This document shows positions 61,101 to 64,000 of a stretch of 64,000 nucleotides of DNA, piece by piece. Numbering within the stretch: the first letter of the stretch is position 1; each line of letters starts with the position of its first letter. The position numbers and the translations under genes are program-made. Below the pieces are notes generated by a model. It was not told where the DNA came from and made no database searches. It saw only the letters and a program-made list of their open reading frames with translations. Source of the DNA: JAPYTY01 sp036338435 (GTDB lineage: Bacteria > Acidobacteriota > UBA6911 > RPQK01 > JADFOI01); assembly GCA_036338435.1 (NCBI GenBank), contig JAYZCG010000002.1, forward strand, positions 8,622-72,621, in the 5' to 3' direction.

Positions 61101-61628
61101 ATGAGTAGACTGATGTACATCTTTGCCACTCTGTGTCTGGTCATGACATCAGCGAAAGCTCAGCTCCCATCGCCTGTTCAGCTGGATCTCGGGATGGACG
61201 TTGCCGGCCCCGGTCAGCATGTCTTTGTGCCAGTTACCTTTTCAAAGTCTGAATCAACGGTTGTAAGACTTGTGTTCAAAGCGTCATTTTCTAGGGAAAA
61301 ACTCCTTTATAGTGAGACTCTCCCAGGAGAAGCGGTAAAGACTGCAGATGTTGAGATTAAAGCCGATATCACAGATCCCACGAAGGGGGGGGACCAAATA
61401 GAACTGCAAGTTGAAATCTCTTCGGACCAGGGCCTACCTCCGGGAGAATTGCTCCGCATTTCCTTCCAAATATCTGAGAACGCGGAACTCAATGAGGACA
61501 TCATCGTCAAAAACTCCTTCCTTAGTGTGGAGACAGTTGACGGCGAAGATCTTCAGGTGGTGGGTTCCGATGGAATAATCGCCATCATTGCAAATGCTTT
61601 TTTTGCTTGCCTTTTTTATATGCACTGA
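61101..61628 (+). CDS. secreted cohesin-like/beta-sandwich protein with a poly-G tract
   Basis: About 175 residues from the ATG at 61101, where a signal peptide (MSRLMYIFATLCLVMTSAKA, cut before QLPS) begins; a TTG at 61056 opens the frame earlier. The body has short beta-strand patterns (PGQHVFVPVTFSKSESTVVRLVFKASF, PPGELLRISFQI) like cohesin/bacterial surface beta-sandwiches. The C-terminus is strongly hydrophobic and aromatic, ending FFACLFYMH. A run of eight G (61385-61392) lies inside the gene. It begins 46 bp after the amidohydrolase stop. Confidence 0.6.
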   Translation: MSRLMYIFATLCLVMTSAKAQLPSPVQLDLGMDVAGPGQHVFVPVTFSKSESTVVRLVFKASFSREKLLYSETLPGEAVKTADVEIKADITDPTKGGDQIELQVEISSDQGLPPGELLRISFQISENAELNEDIIVKNSFLSVETVDGEDLQVVGSDGIIAIIANAFFACLFYMH

Positions 61629-61665
61629 GCGTGCATTAATCGACGTCTCTTGCAAAAAGCATTTG
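61591..61665. repeat. nested inverted repeats at convergent gene ends
   Basis: Outer arms CAAATGCTTTTT (61591-61602) and AAAAAGCATTTG (61654-61665) are perfect 12-bp complements. An inner hairpin ATGCAC/GTGCAT (61620-61625, 61631-61636) holds the TGA stop of the upstream gene in its loop. It could be a bidirectional terminator or transcript-end structure. Confidence 0.6.
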
Positions 61666-61669
61666 GGAT

Positions 61670-62437
61670 TTACCGGATTTGCTTAAGAGCCTTGATCTTG
61701 TCAACGTAATAGTGCCAAGCATGTTCTACCGCCAAGGTTCTTTTAAATTGATCCGATTCATTCGATACGTAAGGAATAGGCTCACCTGCAGCCCGAGCAA
61801 TCATCTGGGAGCGAGCTTCGAATTCTAGATAAATAGCCCTCAAAATAGCCTGGCTCAAGCTACTCCCCACAACCACTGTGCCATGACCCCGCAACAATAC
61901 CCCGTTTTGTCCCCTGAGAGCACGTGCTACTTCTAACCCCTTTTGGGGAACACCGATTAATCCCACCTTAGGGTATATAGGGATAAAGTTACCTAGATTG
62001 GCCCCTGGATTTGTAGTTGGAAAAATCTTGTTGTCAGTGACAGCCAAAGTCCCCAAAGCAACTGCATTAGGAGCATGCGTATGGACAACAGCCCTCACAT
62101 CTGGAAATTCGCGATACATAGAAGAATGAATGAACACCTCTCGGTAGAGATCCCGAGCTTGAGCTTCTTCAGGAGTAATCTCCACGTTGACCTCAGTTAT
62201 ATGGTCAACAACAACCTGATCAGGAGAGCGATGATCGGCGATCCAAAACTTCGCCTCATCCCCTATTCGGAGACTCACATGCCCATAGGGACCTACCAGG
62301 CCTTCCATTGCCAAAATCCAGTTGGCTAACACCAACTCTTTTCGAGGATCTTCGGTGCTGTCCTCTTGAGGTCGAGCGACAATACCAAACATAGAAAAAA
62401 TTAAAAAAGCAACGATCACAACAACGTATTTATACAT
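61670..62437 (-). CDS. exported class II aldolase/adducin-family protein
   Basis: A 255-residue protein with a clear signal peptide (MYKYVVVIVAFLIFSMFGIV, then ARPQ). The class II aldolase/adducin fold follows: NWILAMEGLVGPYGHVSLR near 39-57, the zinc ligands HTH at 119-121 in AVVHTHAPNAV, and the third histidine near 185 in LLRGHGTVVVG. Family enzymes are usually cytoplasmic (L-fuculose-phosphate aldolase, L-ribulose-5-phosphate epimerase, methylthioribulose dehydratase). Export makes a phosphosugar substrate unlikely. The GAGGAC ribosome-binding site supports the ATG. Confidence 0.85.
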   Translation of the reverse strand: MYKYVVVIVAFLIFSMFGIVARPQEDSTEDPRKELVLANWILAMEGLVGPYGHVSLRIGDEAKFWIADHRSPDQVVVDHITEVNVEITPEEAQARDLYREVFIHSSMYREFPDVRAVVHTHAPNAVALGTLAVTDNKIFPTTNPGANLGNFIPIYPKVGLIGVPQKGLEVARALRGQNGVLLRGHGTVVVGSSLSQAILRAIYLEFEARSQMIARAAGEPIPYVSNESDQFKRTLAVEHAWHYYVDKIKALKQIR

Positions 62438-62551
62438 AAAGTCCTCACTATTAAGTTAGTACTAACGCCAATAACTTAGCAACTCCTATGCACACCCAAG
62501 CGGCCAGGGACATCGTCCAGATCACACAACGGATTCCATCTGAATTGCTAA

Positions 62552-63541
62552 TTAGGGTATTTGAACCTTATTGAGCCAGTCTACAATTTCGGGAGAACGG
62601 TCCGAGTCAGGATGATATTCTAAAAATTCATTCAACTCACGAATAAGGGAAAGATGATCTTCGCGCTGTTCATACAGTTCTGCAAGGGCTATTTGCGGAA
62701 AGGAGAAATGTTTTGGATCCAATGCCTTAGCCTGTCTCAGATGTCTCTCAGCATCTTTTAGGCGACGCAGTGCAAGATAACATTGTCCCAGCTGAGAGTG
62801 TGCCAAAGCATCATCAGGTCGAACTTGAACAGCACGCTCATTAAGGGGAAGAGCCTCTGTCACCCTCCCCTGAGACAGGAGGACGCCTCCCAAGTTCACC
62901 AAAGGAGAATATGATCCGCTGTCCTGACGAAGCGCCTCGCGGAAATACTCTGTTGCCTGCTCGTAATTTCTAGAATGGTAGGCAATTGTACCCAGATGGT
63001 TCCATGCGGCTGAAAATTGAGGAGCTAACTCAACCGCTTTTTTGAGATGTTCAATAGCACGGGATATGTTGTGTTTTTCCAAGCGATCAATGGCCTTCCT
63101 GTATTCCCGCTGGGCTCGACCTGGAACCGTTAGCTGACTAGCCGATATCGTATACGTATCGTCCCTGATGTAACGTTTATCAAGGTGAAAGACTTCTTCG
63201 ATACGTCCCTTGGGATCGGCAAAACTAGGACCGATTTCTATGGTCGTCCGCATCTCCCCCCACAAGGGAACAGCTATGATCAAGGTATACATTCCCGTTC
63301 TCAACTTCTTAAATTTGAACTTCCCATCGACGCCAACTAAGGTGCGTGTGGTAAACGGAGTGGTTGCACTTTGCACAAAGGCTACGGACGGAGTATCGCG
63401 AAAGGTCCTTCCCTCAGGGTATACCATCTTCCCCCGAAATTCATAAGTGTCGTTTGCAAATGCCATGACAACGGAAAACAAAACACCAAAACCCATGACA
63501 ACAACAATCTTGAATGGGATCGAGACATGCAAACTCTTCAT
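62552..63541 (-). CDS. exported TPR-repeat protein with carboxypeptidase-regulatory-like domain
   Basis: 329 residues from the ATG at 63541 (a TTG two codons earlier opens the frame). A signal segment (about 9-30) precedes a small beta-rich domain (GKMVYPEGR, DGKFKFKKLRTGMYTLIIAVP near 73-93) resembling carboxypeptidase regulatory-like/CarboxypepD folds. Five or so TPR repeats follow (AWNHLGTIAYHSRNYEQATEYFREALRQD). This predicts a periplasmic protein-interaction scaffold. It is separated from the class II aldolase gene by 114 bp. Confidence 0.82.
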   Translation of the reverse strand: MKSLHVSIPFKIVVVMGFGVLFSVVMAFANDTYEFRGKMVYPEGRTFRDTPSVAFVQSATTPFTTRTLVGVDGKFKFKKLRTGMYTLIIAVPLWGEMRTTIEIGPSFADPKGRIEEVFHLDKRYIRDDTYTISASQLTVPGRAQREYRKAIDRLEKHNISRAIEHLKKAVELAPQFSAAWNHLGTIAYHSRNYEQATEYFREALRQDSGSYSPLVNLGGVLLSQGRVTEALPLNERAVQVRPDDALAHSQLGQCYLALRRLKDAERHLRQAKALDPKHFSFPQIALAELYEQREDHLSLIRELNEFLEYHPDSDRSPEIVDWLNKVQIP

Positions 63542-63547
63542 AGACAA

Positions 63548-63775
63548 CTCAAATTTATCCTGACAGACATAATTTAAATCACCATCCGTAGAACCCTACT
63601 GTTGGGCATCCGAAGTACACTGAAAATTGCCAAGATGATTCTGGAAGGACGTATCACTAATCCACCGCCGCCGTTGTAAGAACTTTCAGATGGCACTACT
63701 TCTGCAGCTTCTCCAGATTGTAAAAGAAAGCGGGCACTTCCCCGCTCATACTCATGCAGTAAGCTCTTGTTTGTG
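63548..63775. other. intergenic region before the right-edge gene
   Basis: About 230 bp between the TPR gene and the Yip1-like end. No convincing gene, promoter or terminator was seen. Confidence 0.4.
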
Positions 63776-64000
63776 CTAAGCAGCTCCTCCCCCAGTAAGC
63801 ATGACCACGATTAAGCCAGCAACAAACCAGCTAATCAGGCAAACTCCCACAGCTCTACCCGTACTCTGATAGTCCAGTGCTTGCCGTACCGCAATGATCA
63901 TAGCAACCAGCATCCAGATATTAACTGCGAGAAGGATAGCCGTGCCGAAAAATGGGACAACCCCTAATATCCTCAGCAGCCCCGGAGATGCAGAAAAACC
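63776..64000 (-). CDS. Yip1-domain-like membrane protein (N-terminal part outside the window)
   Basis: An open frame on the minus strand enters from the right edge and ends at TAG (63776-63778); 74 residues are visible. They hold three hydrophobic helices separated by short loops, with the segment AMIIAVRQALDYQSTGRAVGVCLISWF, which resembles the C-terminal half of YIP1-family bacterial membrane proteins. The assignment is by eye and the family is poorly characterised. Confidence 0.5.
   Translation of the reverse strand, partial: GFSASPGLLRILGVVPFFGTAILLAVNIWMLVAMIIAVRQALDYQSTGRAVGVCLISWFVAGLIVVMLTGGGAA

Overview
The window looks like a chromosomal segment of a Gram-negative-type bacterium, most likely an acidobacterium or close relative. 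Supporting this are a VWFA-related protein of the type abundant in Acidobacteriota (9447-10379), a DUF5916/CBM9-type outer-membrane protein (51914-54091), many exported hydrolases and lipoproteins, an mqnA gene of the futalosine menaquinone route, and a complete trp operon. Base composition appears to be in the mid-40s % GC (estimated by eye). I see no insertion sequence, prophage, CRISPR array or rRNA operon. Two tRNA genes are present: Ile(GAT) and Lys(CTT).

Layout. 1-6057: end of a surface-polysaccharide sugar locus. It holds an E1-beta/transketolase-like C-terminus, a ColD-type sugar 3-dehydratase in which the PLP lysine is replaced by His188, a GDP-fucose/colitose-synthase-like reductase, a second SDR, an HddC-like nucleotidyltransferase overlapping an HddA-like heptose kinase, and a GT2 glycosyltransferase. 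6093-9483: a B12-binding-type radical SAM protein, a haem-binding-domain protein, tRNA-Ile and a second GT2. 9447-17833: VWA protein, RluD-like synthase, Lgt, an EF-G paralogue, a glutaminyl-cyclase-like M28 lipoprotein and TopA. 18140-22729: a compact plus-strand run mqnA-namZ-CYTH-murU-like-amgK-like that looks like a MurNAc salvage operon. 22893-32307: asnS, folD, a YVTN propeller protein, a flippase-like membrane protein, an orphan NusG paralogue, guaB and secA. 32476-40834: trpEGDCFBA-aroQ-aroF preceded by a Trp-rich leader peptide and an intrinsic terminator (attenuator). 40970-48939: rho, engB, lon, clpX, clpP and tig. 49078-64000: tRNA-Lys followed by mainly exported or membrane proteins (hydrolases, serine hydrolase, cupin, DUF5916, an exported ChuX/HutX-like protein, ankyrin lipoprotein, TlpA thioredoxin, BNR/sialidase-like lipoprotein, amidohydrolase, cohesin-like secreted protein, exported class II aldolase, TPR protein, Yip1-like end).

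How it works together. The strongest functional units are the trp operon with its own attenuator and its first shikimate enzyme (aroF), the protein-quality-control block tig-clpP-clpX-lon, and the proposed peptidoglycan-sugar recycling operon: NamZ releases MurNAc, AmgK makes MurNAc-1-P, MurU makes UDP-MurNAc. Promoter reading suggests mixed translation initiation. Many genes have good Shine-Dalgarno sequences, but guaB sits directly behind a full-consensus promoter with its ATG at the expected transcription start, and secA and the YVTN gene show the same -10-to-ATG spacing, implying leaderless mRNAs.

All functional calls come from reading motifs and lengths. No database search or folding program was run.
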